Of a stretch of 64,000 nucleotides of DNA, positions 39,465-49,175 are shown in pieces. Source of the DNA: Clostridia bacterium (GTDB lineage: Bacteria > Bacillota > Clostridia > TANB77 > CAG-508). The stretch spans positions 77,026 to 141,025 of the forward strand of contig JAFXVF010000002.1 of assembly GCA_017524665.1 (NCBI GenBank), read 5' to 3'. A program made the translations under genes and the position numbers. The notes below the pieces were generated by a model. It was not told where the DNA came from, searched no databases, and saw only the letters and a program-made list of their open reading frames with translations. Numbering within the stretch: position 1 is the stretch's first letter; every line of letters starts with the position of its first letter.

Positions 39465-39592
39465 TTTGCATAACATATATTATTTATTTTTTTGCTCCTT
39501 ACTGTCGCTTGCGCTCCATTCGCCTAGGGTCACTTCCACTGTGGGAGCTTCCCTGCGCGTCGCTTGAAAATAAATAATATATGTTATGCAAA
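39465..39592. repeat. GC-rich palindromic element with 26-bp perfect arms
   Basis: The 26 bases at 39465-39490 are the exact reverse complement of 39567-39592. Between them lie 76 bases that are far richer in G+C than anything around (for example GTCGCTTGCGCTCC, GGGAGCTTCCC). No open frame. It sits between ffh and rpsP. It could be a small mobile palindrome or a structured RNA; its arms differ in sequence from those of the second such element at 44.4 kb. Confidence 0.75.
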
Positions 39593-39651
39593 GCAAATAA
39601 AAGTTTTTAATTTTAAAAAATATAATCTTTAATCACGGGAGGTGAAAATGC

Positions 39652-39885
39652 ATGGTAAAAATTAGACTACAAAGATATGGTGCTAAAAAAGCTCCTTTCT
39701 ATCACATTGTTGTTGCTGATTCAAGATCGCCAAGAGATGGAAGAATAGTTGAGCAAATTGGTACTTATGATCCTATGAAAACTCCAGCTGAAATAAAATT
39801 AGATATGGAAAAAGTTGAAACATGGATCAAAAATGGTGCAAAGCCAACAGATACAGTTAAGGCTTTGATTGAAAAGGCTAAATAG
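39652..39885 (+). CDS. rpsP: 30S ribosomal protein S16
   Basis: 77 residues beginning [25 protein letters not shown], then [13 protein letters not shown]. Typical S16. GGGAGGTG precedes. First of the rpsP-khpA-rimM-trmD-rplS cluster. Confidence 0.97.
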   Translation: MVKIRLQRYGAKKAPFYHIVVADSRSPRDGRIVEQIGTYDPMKTPAEIKLDMEKVETWIKNGAKPTDTVKALIEKAK

Positions 39886-39898
39886 GAGGAAGACAAAA

Positions 39899-40129
39899 AT
39901 GAAAGAAATTTTAGAAACAATTATAAGAAATTTAGTTTCTAACCCAAATGAGATTTCAGTTAATGAAATCGAAGGTGAAAAAGCAATTATCTTCGAAGTA
40001 AAAGTAGCAGAAAGCGATATGGGAAAAATCATAGGTAAAGAAGGAAGAGTTGCAAAAGCAATTCGTACAGTTGTAAAAGCTGTTGCTAGCAAAGAAGGTA
40101 AGAGAGTAACCATTGAATTTATTGGATAA
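39899..40129 (+). CDS. khpA: KH-domain RNA-binding protein KhpA
   Basis: 76 residues from ATG 39899 behind AGGAGG. The KH core with GKIIGKEGRVAKAIRTVVKA is clear. Small RNA chaperone-like protein that pairs with KhpB (Jag) in other Firmicutes and affects cell elongation. Confidence 0.93.
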   Translation: MKEILETIIRNLVSNPNEISVNEIEGEKAIIFEVKVAESDMGKIIGKEGRVAKAIRTVVKAVASKEGKRVTIEFIG

Positions 40130-40140
40130 AGGTGAAAAAC

Positions 40141-40647
40141 TTGCAAGAATATTTTGAAATAGGTCAAATAGTAAATACATATGGAATAAAAGGATTTGTA
40201 AAAGTTGTACCTTTTACAGATGATATAAAAAGATTTGAAAACTTAAAAACCATCTATATAGATTTTAAAGGCAATTTAATTTTAATGACAATTGATGAAG
40301 TGTCATACAGTAAAACTAATGTGCTTTTAAAATTTAAAGAAGCACCAGACATTAATATGGTAGAAAAATATAAAGGATGTTACCTAAAAATCAAAAGAGC
40401 AGAGGCTGTTAAACTTCCTGAAAATTCGTATTTCATTGCGGATTTAATTGGAATTGAGGTTCAAACAGAAGATGGTAGAGTTTTAGGTAATGTTGATGAT
40501 ATATTTAAAACTGGAAGCAATGATGTTTATGTTGTAAAAGATGATTTAGGAAAACAAATTTTACTACCTGCAATTAAAGAAGTTATTAAAACTATTGATA
40601 TAGAAAATAAGAAAATGATAGTTAATCTTATAAAAGGATTGGAATAA
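40141..40647 (+). CDS. rimM: ribosome maturation factor RimM
   Basis: 168 residues. FEIGQIVNTYGIKGFVKVVPFTDD at the N-terminus and a PRC-barrel C-terminal half (FIADLIGIEVQTEDG). Assists 30S head assembly with S19. TTG 40141 is preferred because AAAGGTG lies 6 bases upstream; GTG 40132 lies within that site. trmD starts at the base after the stop. Confidence 0.92.
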   Translation: MQEYFEIGQIVNTYGIKGFVKVVPFTDDIKRFENLKTIYIDFKGNLILMTIDEVSYSKTNVLLKFKEAPDINMVEKYKGCYLKIKRAEAVKLPENSYFIADLIGIEVQTEDGRVLGNVDDIFKTGSNDVYVVKDDLGKQILLPAIKEVIKTIDIENKKMIVNLIKGLE

Positions 40648-41373
40648 ATGAAATTTGATGTATTATCTCTATTTCCAGAGATGTTTGAACCGATAAAAAC
40701 AAGCATAATTGGAAGAGCTCAAGAAAAGAAAGTTATAGAAATAAATTTAATAAATATTCGTGACTTTTCAAAAGATAAACACAAAAAAGTAGATGACACT
40801 CCATATGGTGGAGGAGCTGGTATGGTATTAAGACCAGATGTTGTCTATGAAGCATATAATTCAATTCAAGATAAAGACGATGCAAAAGTTATTTTCTTAT
40901 CACCAAAAGGCTCAAGACTAACACATAAAAAAGTTTTAGAATTAAGTAAAGAGAAACATTTAATTCTACTTTGTGGACACTATGAAGGAATAGACCAAAG
41001 AGTTTTAGATGAGATTGTAGATGAAGAAATTTCCATAGGAGACTATGTGCTAACAGGCGGAGAACTACCAGCAATGGTACTTATAGACAGCGTTAGCAGA
41101 TTTGTAGGAGGAGTTTTAGGAAGCGGATCTAGCGAAGAAGAATCATTTGCAGATGGACTTTTAGAATATCCCCAATACACTAGACCAGATGATTTTAAAG
41201 GAAAACTTGTACCAGAAATACTTATAACTGGTAATCACGCCAAGATAAATAAATGGAGAAGAAAAGAGTCTTTAAAGATGACATATCTTAAAAGGCCAGA
41301 TTTATTAAAAAATGTGGAACTATCGAAAGAAGATAGAGAAACATTAGAAAATTTAAAAAATGAATGTCAGTAA
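40648..41373 (+). CDS. trmD: tRNA (guanine37-N1)-methyltransferase
   Basis: 241 residues. Starts [15 protein letters not shown]; trefoil-knot SAM motifs [13 protein letters not shown] and [16 protein letters not shown] are intact. Methylates G37 next to the anticodon, which prevents +1 slippage on tRNAs reading CNN codons, notably Pro and Leu. TAAATG couples it to rimM. In an organism with apparent +1 shifting at CGG, the modification of Arg/Gly tRNAs would be of interest. Confidence 0.96.
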   Translation: MKFDVLSLFPEMFEPIKTSIIGRAQEKKVIEINLINIRDFSKDKHKKVDDTPYGGGAGMVLRPDVVYEAYNSIQDKDDAKVIFLSPKGSRLTHKKVLELSKEKHLILLCGHYEGIDQRVLDEIVDEEISIGDYVLTGGELPAMVLIDSVSRFVGGVLGSGSSEEESFADGLLEYPQYTRPDDFKGKLVPEILITGNHAKINKWRRKESLKMTYLKRPDLLKNVELSKEDRETLENLKNECQ

Positions 41374-41410
41374 AAGACTGACCGCTGATTTAAAAGAAGG
41401 AGGAAATAAA

Positions 41411-41986
41411 ATGGACATTATTAAGTCTATTGAACATGAACAATTAAAAAGCAAAGTTCCAATGCTTAAAGTTGGTGACACAGTAAAAGTTCATGTAAGA
41501 GTAAAAGAAGGAAACAGAGAAAGAATTCAAGTTTTCGAAGGAATAATTATTAAAAAACAAGGTGGAGGAGTAAATTCAACATTTACAGTAAGAAGAATTT
41601 CTTATGGTGTAGGAGTTGAAAAAACATTTTTATTACACTCACCTACAATTGAGAAAGTTGAAGTAGTAAGAGTAGGACGTGCAAGACGTGCTAAGTTATA
41701 CTATTTAAGAGACAGAGTTGGAAAAGCTGCTAAGACAAAAGAACAAGTTGGTGCAAGAATTGAAACTAATATGGTAACAGTTAAAGAAGACGTACTAGAA
41801 GTTCCAGAAACACCAGCTGAAGAAGTTGCAGCAGTAGAAGAAACACCAGTTGAAGAGCCAGTAGCAGAAGAAGCTAAAGTAGAAGAGGCTCCAGTAGTTG
41901 AAGAAACAAAAACAGAGGCTCCAGCAGTTGAAGAAGCATCTGCAACAGAAGAAACTACAGAATCTGATGAAGCTAAAAAAGAATAA
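41411..41986 (+). CDS. rplS: 50S ribosomal protein L19 with acidic C-terminal extension
   Basis: 191 residues from ATG 41411 behind AAGGAGG. The first about 115 residues are a normal L19 ([47 protein letters not shown]). The last about 75 are an unusual Glu/Ala/Pro/Val tail with imperfect repeats ([15 protein letters not shown]). Such tails are not part of the L19 fold and would extend from the subunit interface region. Confidence 0.95.
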   Translation: MDIIKSIEHEQLKSKVPMLKVGDTVKVHVRVKEGNRERIQVFEGIIIKKQGGGVNSTFTVRRISYGVGVEKTFLLHSPTIEKVEVVRVGRARRAKLYYLRDRVGKAAKTKEQVGARIETNMVTVKEDVLEVPETPAEEVAAVEETPVEEPVAEEAKVEEAPVVEETKTEAPAVEEASATEETTESDEAKKE

Positions 41987-41993
41987 TTAATAA

Positions 41994-42030
41994 AAAACTA
42001 TGTATTCATTTTAAAATACATAGTTTTTTT
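41994..42030 (+). terminator. terminator after rplS
   Basis: AAAACTATGTATT pairs with AATACATAGTTTT, followed by further Ts. Confidence 0.9.
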
Positions 42031-42031
42031 A

Positions 42032-42060
42032 TTGACTTATAAAAATAGTTAAACTATAAT
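42032..42060 (+). promoter_or_regulatory. promoter of pilin-like GLUG gene
   Basis: TTGACT (42032-42037) and TATAAT (42055-42060) with 17-base spacer, directly after the rplS terminator. Confidence 0.75.
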
Positions 42061-42094
42061 TTAATTATCTAAATAAAAAGGAGAGATTTTTTAT

Positions 42095-43651
42095 ATGAAT
42101 GCAACAAAAGATAAAAAAGAATCTGGAGTAACTTTAATTGCATTAGTTATTACAGTAATAATACTCATTATCATAGTTGGTGCAGCAATAGCAGCTGGAT
42201 TAAGTAGTGATAGTGTATTTGAGAAGGCAGAAGAGACAGTAGATAATTGGAATCAAAGAGTTTATAATGACGAACAGGAATCAGAAGACATATTAAAAAC
42301 AATGAACAACAAAAATAAGATAAAACAAGTGCTTGATGCTAATCCAGGTGTACTAGAAGGAAGCGGAACGGCAAATGACCCATGGGTTATAAATAGCATA
42401 GAAGATTTAGTGGCTTTTGCTTATAATGTAAATTCTAATAGTAATTTATATTCGGGACAATTTGTTGAACTAGGACTTTCATTAGATATGCAAAGCAATA
42501 GCTCATATGCAAACCCAGCAACTGCATATACATCAAGCAACTATGGCTATTCACCAAACAGCTCAGGAACATCAATAAAAAATATCTTAACAGATAATAA
42601 TGGATCAGGATTTATACCAATAGGAAATGGACAAAGCAACGGATTTGCAGGAACATTTAACGGCAATAATTATTCAATAAATAATTTATATATTAATTCA
42701 ACTAGCTTTAGTGGTTTATTTGGAGCTACAGCGAGCCCAGTTAACATATATAATTTGGAATTAAAAGAATGTGATATCACATCTTCTAATAATAGAGCCG
42801 GCGGAATAATTGCTAAATCAAATTCAAATGTTATAATAGACAATTGCATTACATCAGGCTCAGTTAATGGTAACCAAGGGGCAGCTGGAATGATTGGAGA
42901 ATGCATTAGTGCAAAAATAACTAATAGTTATAATACTTGTGATGTACAATGTACATCAAGTTATGCAAGCGGAATAATGGGCAACAATTCTAGTTCTAAT
43001 TATGGTTCAATTATTGTTTTAAACTGCTACAATGGTGGAACAATAACAGCAAATGGAAGCACGGGAGGCATAATAGCAATCGGTTCGTACAATTCATCAA
43101 ATATAATAGCTAATTGTTTTAACTATGGGAATATGATAAACACAGGAGGAGAAGCTGTAGGAGGTATTGCAGGAGAAACATATCATGTAGATTTTTTGAA
43201 CTGCTATAACGTTGGAAAAGTAACTGGATGGAACTATACAGGAGGAGTAATTGGAAAAGGAAGAAGTGCATCACATTGCTATAATACTGGAGATGTAACA
43301 GGTGACATTGTAGGAGGAGTACTAGGTTTTGGCTATAATGTTAAAGTGTCTGATTGTCACAATACAGGTTTAATAACAGGAACTAGAGCTAATAGACCTG
43401 ATTTATGCGGTGAGATATCTGGATATTATTATGACGGAGGAAATTACTATACTGGAAATACTTATTTAATAAAGACATCTAATGTTACTTCACATGGCGG
43501 AAGTGCTGTAGCAGATATGACAAGTACAATGTCAATGTCAAATTTTGTTACACTTATGAATAATTATGCAGAAACAAATAATTCTAACTCTTCAAATACA
43601 AAACTGAAAACGTGGAAATTAGAAAACGGATATCCAGTGTTTGCAAATTAA
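42095..43651 (+). CDS. pilin-like anchored protein with GLUG-type repeats
   Basis: 518 residues. Begins with a short charged leader then SGVTLIALVITVIILIIIVG, a prepilin-like hydrophobic helix. After a helical stalk come many Gly/Asn/Cys-rich repeats of the GLUG kind (AGGIIAKSNSN, GGVIGKGRSASHCYNTG). These repeats form beta-solenoids in surface adhesins. It has its own promoter and ends in a hairpin. No in-frame CGG. Confidence 0.78.
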   Translation: MNATKDKKESGVTLIALVITVIILIIIVGAAIAAGLSSDSVFEKAEETVDNWNQRVYNDEQESEDILKTMNNKNKIKQVLDANPGVLEGSGTANDPWVINSIEDLVAFAYNVNSNSNLYSGQFVELGLSLDMQSNSSYANPATAYTSSNYGYSPNSSGTSIKNILTDNNGSGFIPIGNGQSNGFAGTFNGNNYSINNLYINSTSFSGLFGATASPVNIYNLELKECDITSSNNRAGGIIAKSNSNVIIDNCITSGSVNGNQGAAGMIGECISAKITNSYNTCDVQCTSSYASGIMGNNSSSNYGSIIVLNCYNGGTITANGSTGGIIAIGSYNSSNIIANCFNYGNMINTGGEAVGGIAGETYHVDFLNCYNVGKVTGWNYTGGVIGKGRSASHCYNTGDVTGDIVGGVLGFGYNVKVSDCHNTGLITGTRANRPDLCGEISGYYYDGGNYYTGNTYLIKTSNVTSHGGSAVADMTSTMSMSNFVTLMNNYAETNNSNSSNTKLKTWKLENGYPVFAN

Positions 43652-43663
43652 AAAGTAAACCGG

Positions 43664-43702
43664 TGTGACGGCTGAGAATTGCATCATTTCTCAGTCGTCA
43701 CA
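43664..43702 (+). terminator. hairpin after GLUG gene
   Basis: TGTGACGGCTGAGAA pairs with TTCTCAGTCGTCACA (one G-T pair). No clear T-run, so termination is uncertain. Confidence 0.5.
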
Positions 43703-43732
43703 ATCATTTAGAACAAAGGCAATGGTGAAAAT

Positions 43733-44329
43733 ATGAAAGAACTGTTAATTGATAACAAAGAAGTGCTTTATAAAAAAATAAAACTATATAAGACATTTTT
43801 ATATAAAAATACCATGTTTAAAACTAACTTAGATGATGAGGAATGTAAAGCAATAGTTGAAGCTTTAAATATCAAAAAGAGAAAAAAGAGAATAGAATAT
43901 ATTTATGACTATTGCTGTAACAGAATTGACAAATTTTATGAGGGAAAGAACGTTTGTGGGTTTACAAATAACAAATGTATTATTCAACAGGCACCAAACT
44001 GTAAATATAAAAATGGATGTTGCAGACTTTGCATACACCAGAGCTCAACAGGATGCAAAACAAAAAATTTAACTTGCAAATTATTCTATTGTAGTTCGGT
44101 TACACAAAAATATGAAGTAATAAAATTTAAAGATTTAAAAATCCTCAAAATGTTTTCACTTAGACAAAAGCTAATGATAAAAGATTCGTTTTTTGCTACG
44201 AGAGAACAGATCATTTTTGATTTATATATTGGAAGCATAATTCTTTTTGGAATTAGAACAGCAATAAGAGAAACAATTAGTTTAACTAAACTTGCTGCAA
44301 TAAAGTACAAAGAGAAAAAAATAAAATAA
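43733..44329 (+). CDS. Cys-rich protein of unknown function
   Basis: 198 residues. A basic helical N-terminus is followed by a cluster of about 14 cysteines (residues 60-125: CCNR, NVCGFTNNKC, CKYKNGCCRLCIHQ, GCKTKNLTCKLFYC), which looks like a metal-binding or Fe-S region, and a C-terminal hydrophobic segment (about 160-178). I do not recognise the family. Its stop lies within the left arm of the palindromic element. Confidence 0.65.
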   Translation: MKELLIDNKEVLYKKIKLYKTFLYKNTMFKTNLDDEECKAIVEALNIKKRKKRIEYIYDYCCNRIDKFYEGKNVCGFTNNKCIIQQAPNCKYKNGCCRLCIHQSSTGCKTKNLTCKLFYCSSVTQKYEVIKFKDLKILKMFSLRQKLMIKDSFFATREQIIFDLYIGSIILFGIRTAIRETISLTKLAAIKYKEKKIK

Positions 44330-44531
44330 TAAATTTATAGTTTACATTAGCATCTTGTACTAGCGCGAGGGAGAGCTTCTATTTTTTAAGGCGACCCGCT
44401 CGGGGGGACCGCTGAGCGCTGTTAAGTACGAAGTACTTTTACAGCGCCAGCGGGAGGAGGGGAGTATTTAAAAAATAGACTCTCCCGGGAGCGGTAAATT
44501 GTCTCGCATTTATCTATAAATTTATTATTTT
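44323..44531. repeat. GC-rich palindromic element with 18-bp perfect arms
   Basis: 18 bases at 44323-44340 are the exact reverse complement of 44514-44531. Inside, AGAG..TCTATTTTTTAA and TTAAAAAATAGACTCT form a second stem, and GCGCTGT/ACAGCGC with GTAC/GTAC a third. The core is strongly GC-rich in an AT-rich genome. It has no open frame and fills most of the 289-base gap between the Cys-rich gene and the Y-family polymerase gene. Confidence 0.75.
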
Positions 44532-44618
44532 AATTTTTTGTAGCAAATACCAAACAAGTGTTTACAAATAAAATTTAAAATGATATAATAACTTTGACAT
44601 TGAAACTGGAGGTGAATT

Positions 44619-46127
44619 ATGCAAGAAGAACATATATATGCTGCAATTGACTTAAAAAGTTTTTATGCGTCTGTAGAATGTAGAGAAAGAGGGCTAGATC
44701 CTCTTACAACGAACCTAGTTGTTGCAGATAAAAGCAGAACAGAGAAAACAATCTGTTTAGCAGTGAGTCCATCACTTAAAGCGTATGGAATACCAGGTAG
44801 AGCGAGACTTTTTGAAGTTGTACAAAAGGTAAAAGAAGTAAATGCTTTAAGAAAAGTAGTAGCTAATGGGAAAAAATTTAATGGAAAATCATATAATGAT
44901 ATAGAATTAAAACAAAATCCTAATCTAGAACTTGACTATATAGTTGCAACACCAAGGATGGGGCATTATATGAAATATAGTACAGACATATACAATACAT
45001 ACTTAGACCATATTGCCCCAGAAGATATATTTGCATATTCAGTTGATGAAGTATTTTGTGATATTACTCATTACTTAAAACTAAATCATATGAACCCTCA
45101 AGAATTTGTAACAATGATGATACAAGATGTCTTCAATAAAACTGGTATTACAGCAACAGCAGGAATAGGAACAAATCTATACTTGTGCAAAATAGCTATG
45201 GATATTGTAGCAAAACATGCGGAGGCAGATAAAAATGGAGTAAGAATTGCAAGTCTAGATGAAATGTCATATAGAAAATTACTATGGGATCATAAACCGA
45301 TTACAGACTTTTGGAGAGTTGGAAAAGGATATGCAAAAAGCCTACAAAAACATGGAATTTATACAATGGGAGAAGTTGCTAGAGCATCAATAGAAGATGA
45401 AGAACTGCTATATAAACTTTTCGGAGTAAATGCGGAATTACTAATTGATCATGCATGGGGATGGGAGCCTACCACAATAGATGCAGTAAAAAAATATAAG
45501 CCATCAACAAACAGTATAAGTTCAGGACAAGTACTACACTGCCCTTATAACCATGAAAAAACAAGACTTATTGTCAAAGAAATGACAGAAGGACTTACCC
45601 TAGATTTAGTTAGAAAAAAATTAGAAACAAACCAAATTGTTTTAACTATAGGATACGATACAGAAAATTTAACAAATCCAGAAATTAAAAATCAATATAA
45701 TGGTGAAATAACTATAGACAGATATGGAAGAAAAATTCCAAAACACAGTCATGGAACTGAAAACTTAGACCATTATACATCTTCTACAAAAATCATTACA
45801 CAAGCAGCAATGAGACTATATGACAGAATTTCAAATGACAAACTTTTTGTAAGGAGAATAAATATTACGGCAAACAATGTATTACCGGAAGAAACAGTTA
45901 ATAAAGAAAATAAATATGAGCAAGTTAATCTATTTACTGATTATGGAGAAGCGGGTAAAAATAAAGACTATGCAAACAAGAAAGAACAAGCTGAAAGAGA
46001 AATCCAAAAAGCAATGCTTAATATAAAAATGAAATATGGAAAAAATGCAGTTATAAAAGGAATGAATTTACAAGAAGGAGGAACTGCAATTGATAGAAAT
46101 AAGCAAATAGGAGGGCATAGAGAATAA
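44619..46127 (+). CDS. Y-family DNA polymerase (DinB/UmuC-like)
   Basis: 502 residues, translesion polymerase. Catalytic carboxylates are in AIDLKSFYASVE (about 7-18) and YSVDEVFCDIT (about 140-150); the TAGIGTNLYLCKIAMD and GWEPTTI regions place it in the longer UmuC-like branch common in Firmicutes and their mobile elements. GGAGGTGA precedes the ATG. The small gene at 46129 overlaps its operon and is its usual partner. Confidence 0.93.
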   Translation: MQEEHIYAAIDLKSFYASVECRERGLDPLTTNLVVADKSRTEKTICLAVSPSLKAYGIPGRARLFEVVQKVKEVNALRKVVANGKKFNGKSYNDIELKQNPNLELDYIVATPRMGHYMKYSTDIYNTYLDHIAPEDIFAYSVDEVFCDITHYLKLNHMNPQEFVTMMIQDVFNKTGITATAGIGTNLYLCKIAMDIVAKHAEADKNGVRIASLDEMSYRKLLWDHKPITDFWRVGKGYAKSLQKHGIYTMGEVARASIEDEELLYKLFGVNAELLIDHAWGWEPTTIDAVKKYKPSTNSISSGQVLHCPYNHEKTRLIVKEMTEGLTLDLVRKKLETNQIVLTIGYDTENLTNPEIKNQYNGEITIDRYGRKIPKHSHGTENLDHYTSSTKIITQAAMRLYDRISNDKLFVRRINITANNVLPEETVNKENKYEQVNLFTDYGEAGKNKDYANKKEQAEREIQKAMLNIKMKYGKNAVIKGMNLQEGGTAIDRNKQIGGHRE

Positions 46128-46128
46128 A

Positions 46129-46305
46129 ATGAAAGTAGAACCAAAAGAAAACAATAAATATGACGATATAATCAATTTGCCACACCATATTTCAAAAAAA
46201 CATATGCAAATGTCTTTGGATGCAAGAGCAGCGCAATTTGCTCCATTTGCTGCATTAACAGGGTACGAAGAAGCGGTAGAAGAAGTAGCAAAAAAAAGAA
46301 GTTAA
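46129..46305 (+). CDS. small partner protein of Y-family polymerase
   Basis: 58 residues: after KYDDIINLPHHISKKHMQMS comes DARAAQFAPFAALTGYEEA, a motif found in small proteins (often YolD-like) that follow UmuC-like polymerases in Firmicutes. It starts 2 bases after the polymerase stop behind GGAGGG. Homologues I recall continue for 30-60 residues past this point, so it may be truncated by the stop after KKRS. Confidence 0.7.
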   Translation: MKVEPKENNKYDDIINLPHHISKKHMQMSLDARAAQFAPFAALTGYEEAVEEVAKKRS

Positions 46306-46368
46306 AAATGCAAGAATTTTGGTTAAATTGTATTTACAAAAAAGAATTAATGTGATATTGTAACTGTG

Positions 46369-46374
46369 TATAAT
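46369..46374 (+). promoter_or_regulatory. -10 element of surface protein gene
   Basis: TATAAT at 46369; no convincing -35 at the proper spacing. Confidence 0.4.
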
Positions 46375-46411
46375 AATCTGACAAAAGAAACTAAAAGAGG
46401 AGGAATTTTAG

Positions 46412-49106
46412 ATGAAAAACACGCACAAACTTATTGCAATGTTTATTGCTGTAATAATGCTTACAAGTTGCTTTACAACAATATTTAGCAGTACAACATT
46501 TGCAACACACGAAGATATTACTGTAAAATTTACAGCAGACATGGATGGAAATATTGACTTATCAGAAGATGGTAAAACATTAACATACCATTATGATGAT
46601 ACAACAGATTTTACAATTAAACTTCAAAAAGGCAAAACAGAGGACTTAGTACTTACAAAAAATCCGGTAGAAACTGGAGGAGACGAATACACAATTACCA
46701 ATGTTGAGTCTAATGAGGACATATATATTTATTGCGAAAATATGGACCATGATAAGCTTATTATAAGATACAGTGGAGAAGCTGTTCCTATAGTAGAAGG
46801 ATATTCACCAAGTCTTGTTAATGTAGACGACGTAAGCAATTATCACTTTAGAATAGAAGCTACTGCTCCAAATGCAGGTGAAGGTGAAGGACCACAACTT
46901 GGAGAATCATATACTGTAGACTTTGGAACAGGAGCATGGACAGTAGACGGAGTAAATGTTTCAGCAGCTATCTGGGGGAAATCAACAATTGATGGACCGG
47001 TAGAAGTGGAATTAAACGAACTCATCAAATTAGATGGGTTTAATCCTGATACAATGCAAATTACTCTAGAAGCTGAAGATGGATTTAAGACACAATTACA
47101 TATAGTTACTACTAATAGCGAAACAAGCTTAGAAAGTGCAGATGCAGAAGGACTACCAGGTGGAACTTTAACATTTAAAGTTGAAAAGAAAGCATCACAA
47201 AACCAAGAAGAGCCTGTAGAAGAACCACAGGGGGGAGAAGAAGCTATAGAGTTTGACGTAGAATTTACAGATACACATATGAATTTCTGGATTAACAACT
47301 TAGAAGTAATGACTGATGGAGACCGGAAATTTAAAGAACGAATTCAAAGGCGTAATTGATGGTGCTGGAACAACAGACCCAAGCAAAACAAACACCTTAA
47401 AATTCGCTGTGTCATTTGGAGATAAAGAAGTAACAGAATTTGAAATAAATGGAGTTACATATAGAATTGGAGAAACAGAAGGAGTTATATATAACGAACC
47501 AGACGTAATAATAGAAGTTCCAGGTGCTGCATTATATACTATAAGAGGTGTTGCAGATGAAAATGCTGTAATTCCAAGAACTATTATATGGACAAACCCC
47601 GGATATGTTCCAACTGACGAAGCAGATGAAGAATGGATTCAAGAATTTAAAATAGAACATGGAAATGCATATATAAAAGAAGTGTTTGATGAAAATGGAA
47701 ATGTAGTTGATAAAGCAGAATATCTTGGAAGCTGGAATGGATCTGAGCAAGACAGAGGTGTTGGTGAGAACCATTTTGGATATGTAGTTATTAAACCAGG
47801 ATATCATGTTATATTTGAATTTGTTCCAGAATATGGATACCAATTAACAGATATTAGAGTAAATGGCCAATCTATTGGTTGCGGCGACAGAGTAAACGAA
47901 TTTGAATTTGAAATGCCAGATGCAAATGTTCATTTTGATGCTGAATTTACTGAAAAAGACAATGTTGTTAAAACAAACTCAAATAAAGTATCACATGGAA
48001 CAATTGATTTAGATGAAGATACAATTGATGCAGGTACTGTACAACTAACAGTAAATGACATAGACCTAGACGAAGACAAAATAAAAGAATATGAAGAAGC
48101 AGCCAAAGACTATAAAATAGCTAACTACTTAGACATTGATTTATATCAAATCTTCTATAAAGGTAAAGATGACAGCGAAGACGTGTGGTCAAATAAAATA
48201 GATGCACTAGATAAAGAAGTAACAATAGCAATTAAATTAGAAGACGGTGTAGATGGAAATGATATAGTAATAGTACATAACTTACATGATGGAGACGAAT
48301 ACGAAATAATTGAAATTGAATCTTATGATAAAGAAACAAACACAATTACATTTAAAACATCAAGCTTCTCAGGATATGCTATAGCATCAAGAACAACTGA
48401 AGAAAAAGAAATAACATTAACAGATGAAAATTCTAAAATAGTTGTAGAATTCCTAAGTGAAGATCATGATACAGATGACTATGAATTTAATGTTATGGAT
48501 TTAACTAACTTAAGTGATGAAGAATTAGAAGCATTTGATATTCCTAAAGATGTTTATGAACAAGCTGTTAAGACAATACGTGAGAATTGTGAAGATTTAG
48601 GAACACTTATAATGGTATTCCAAATGGAAGTTAGAATTCCTGCAGAAGATAGAAATGAAGAAAATGGCCCATTTAAGATTAAAATACCTTATACAGAAGA
48701 ACTTAAGAAATATAATACATTTAAATTTGCATATATAAATGACGAAGACTTTTCTGTAAGTGAAGTTATTGAGTTTACAGTAGAAGGTGACTATTTAGTA
48801 GGCATATTAGAACACTTTAGCCCATATGCGCTAGTTGCAGATTATGAAGAACCTGAAGAGGATGAAAACACTACTGAACCAACTACTGAAGTAGATAAAG
48901 AAGATACAAGTATTTCAGAAGATACAAATAAAGAAACAGAAGCAGAAGAAGTAAAAGAAACAAAGACAGAACAAAGCACAACTGCAAAAAATAGTAATCC
49001 AATTACAGGCGATAATATACTAATCTATGTATCAATTTTCTTATTATCAGTATTTGCAATAACTTTTGAAATAGTTACAAATAAAAATGGAAGACTTAGC
49101 AAATAA
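46412..49106 (+). CDS. NPITG-anchored surface protein, one +1 shift at CGG
   Basis: 897 residues from ATG 46412 with a skip at 47324. A signal peptide (1-31, ending TTFA) is followed by beta-rich repeat domains; two similar modules containing NxFxG/NLKNEFKG lie on either side of the shift. After an acidic Thr/Glu-rich stalk come NPITGDN, a transmembrane helix and a short basic tail, a sortase signal. The zero frame would end 11 codons after CGG, leaving a secreted fragment without the anchor. The class B sortase gene follows. Confidence 0.85.
47324..47327 (+). other. +1 frameshift site GAC CGG A
   Basis: In-frame CGG in the surface protein. +1 reading gives TDGD-GNLKNEFKG and keeps the NPITG anchor attached. 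Confidence 0.87.
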
Positions 49107-49124
49107 AGAAAAAAAGAAATAGAT

Positions 49125-49154
49125 AAAAGGACTAGCTAAAACGTTAGTCCTTTT
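49125..49154 (+). terminator. terminator after surface protein gene
   Basis: AAAAGGACTA pairs with TTAGTCCTTTT (one offset A), loop of about 9. Confidence 0.75.
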
Positions 49155-49175
49155 AATAACATAAAGGGGAATCAA

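Noticed and set aside
46129-46305. Small polymerase partner as another CGG-broken gene
   Set aside because: It ends early with a normal TAA; the only CGG triplet is out of frame (GCG GTA) and a +1 skip does not extend it.
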